Source: Pseudopedobacter sp037968815
GTDB taxonomy: Bacteria > Bacteroidota > Bacteroidia > Sphingobacteriales > Sphingobacteriaceae
NCBI GenBank assembly: GCA_037968815.1
Contig: JBBKWF010000019.1
Span: 86,616 to 150,615, forward strand
Direction: 5' to 3'
DNA: 64,000 nucleotides
Under the pieces are notes generated by a model. It saw only the letters and a list, made by a program, of their open reading frames with translations, was not told where the DNA came from and did not search any database. The translations under genes were made by a program, and so were the position numbers. Positions 63,811 through 64,000 of this stretch are shown here, piece after piece. How positions within the stretch are numbered: position 1 is the first letter of the stretch; each line of letters starts with the position of its first letter.

Positions 63811-63910
63811 CCGTCATGACGACGGCAGGAGATATTTTACTTTTAAATCTCAGTTCACAAATATCACTTAAACACCCACGAGTGAGATGTCTCGTATCCT
63901 CGACATGAAC
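63811..63910. repeat. REP-like intergenic element, copy 3
   Basis: CCGTCATGACGACGGCAGGA at the left and GTGAGATGTCTCGTATCC followed by CGACATGAAC at the right, 28 bases after copy 2 in the same orientation. The last 90 bases of the window contain no other recognisable feature. Confidence 0.8.
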
Positions 63911-64000
63911 TGTGTTAAAAAGCAAATATCAATTGATATTTATGCAGAATAATATTCTATTGATCTAGCATGTTGCCAAATCTTCATTATAGCTCATGTT

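Overview
The window is a chromosomal segment of a Bacteroidota bacterium, most likely Sphingobacteriaceae (Pedobacter-like). The evidence is AT-rich DNA, SusC/SusD pairs with a FecR/ECF sigma system, type IX secretion (T9SS) C-terminal domains, TAnnTTTG-type -7 promoter boxes with few Shine-Dalgarno sites, and Bacteroidota-specific families (DUF4296, DUF5017, group III truncated globin, THUMP-like methyltransferase). No rRNA, tRNA, CRISPR array, transposase or phage integrase was seen.

Layout. 0-7.5 kb is housekeeping: a recR / glycosyltransferase / short-chain dehydrogenase operon, a LOG-family protein, a truncated globin with a retropepsin-like protein, malate dehydrogenase, a small intergenic repeat cluster and an HscA-like Hsp70. 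7.6-15.3 kb is a locus of three exported surface proteins: a small protein with a divergent T9SS-like C-terminus; a 1654-residue fibre-like protein with exactly 41 uninterrupted 26-residue repeats followed by ten 17-residue head repeats; and a multidomain protein ending in a fibrinogen-like domain. 15.4-29.6 kb is mixed: a small coiled-coil protein, a frameshifted Crp/Fnr regulator before a pirin gene, an exonuclease/GIY-YIG fusion, an FKBP isomerase, a methionine aminotransferase plus omega-amidase pair, a class A penicillin-binding protein, a propeller/barrel protein with an HExxH motif, and a lipoprotein MsrB.

29.6-54.2 kb, all on the minus strand, is a polysaccharide-utilization locus (PUL). 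In transcription order it has ECF sigma, FecR anti-sigma, an STN-bearing SusC, SusD, a DUF5017 lipoprotein, two tandem LRR proteins, a BNR-propeller glycosidase, a sialate O-acetylesterase-type esterase, a GH89 alpha-N-acetylglucosaminidase, a BNR/GLUG fusion, an SGNH esterase, a DUF3748 propeller, a third BNR glycosidase and a GH20 beta-hexosaminidase. The enzymes point to an acetylated, N-acetylhexosamine-rich (mucin- or glycosaminoglycan-like) glycan. The three BNR proteins look like sialidases but lack the arginine of the first sialidase signature, so their true substrate is open. An 85-bp sequence occurs upstream of both the sigma gene and the BNR/GH20 pair at the far end of the locus.

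54.7-64 kb returns to housekeeping: mutS2 and a DUF4296 lipoprotein on the minus strand; a tight six-gene plus-strand operon (YggS, GNAT, DUF3298 lipoprotein, aspartate kinase, THUMP-like methyltransferase, DUF3817); then a cold-shock protein and a 1-Cys peroxiredoxin on the minus strand, with three copies of a REP-like intergenic element near the right edge.

The strongest candidates for something undescribed are the fibre / fibrinogen-like locus at 7.6-15.3 kb, and the PUL with its three atypical sialidase-like propellers and shared 85-bp upstream element. All identifications come from reading translations and motifs by eye; no database search was run.
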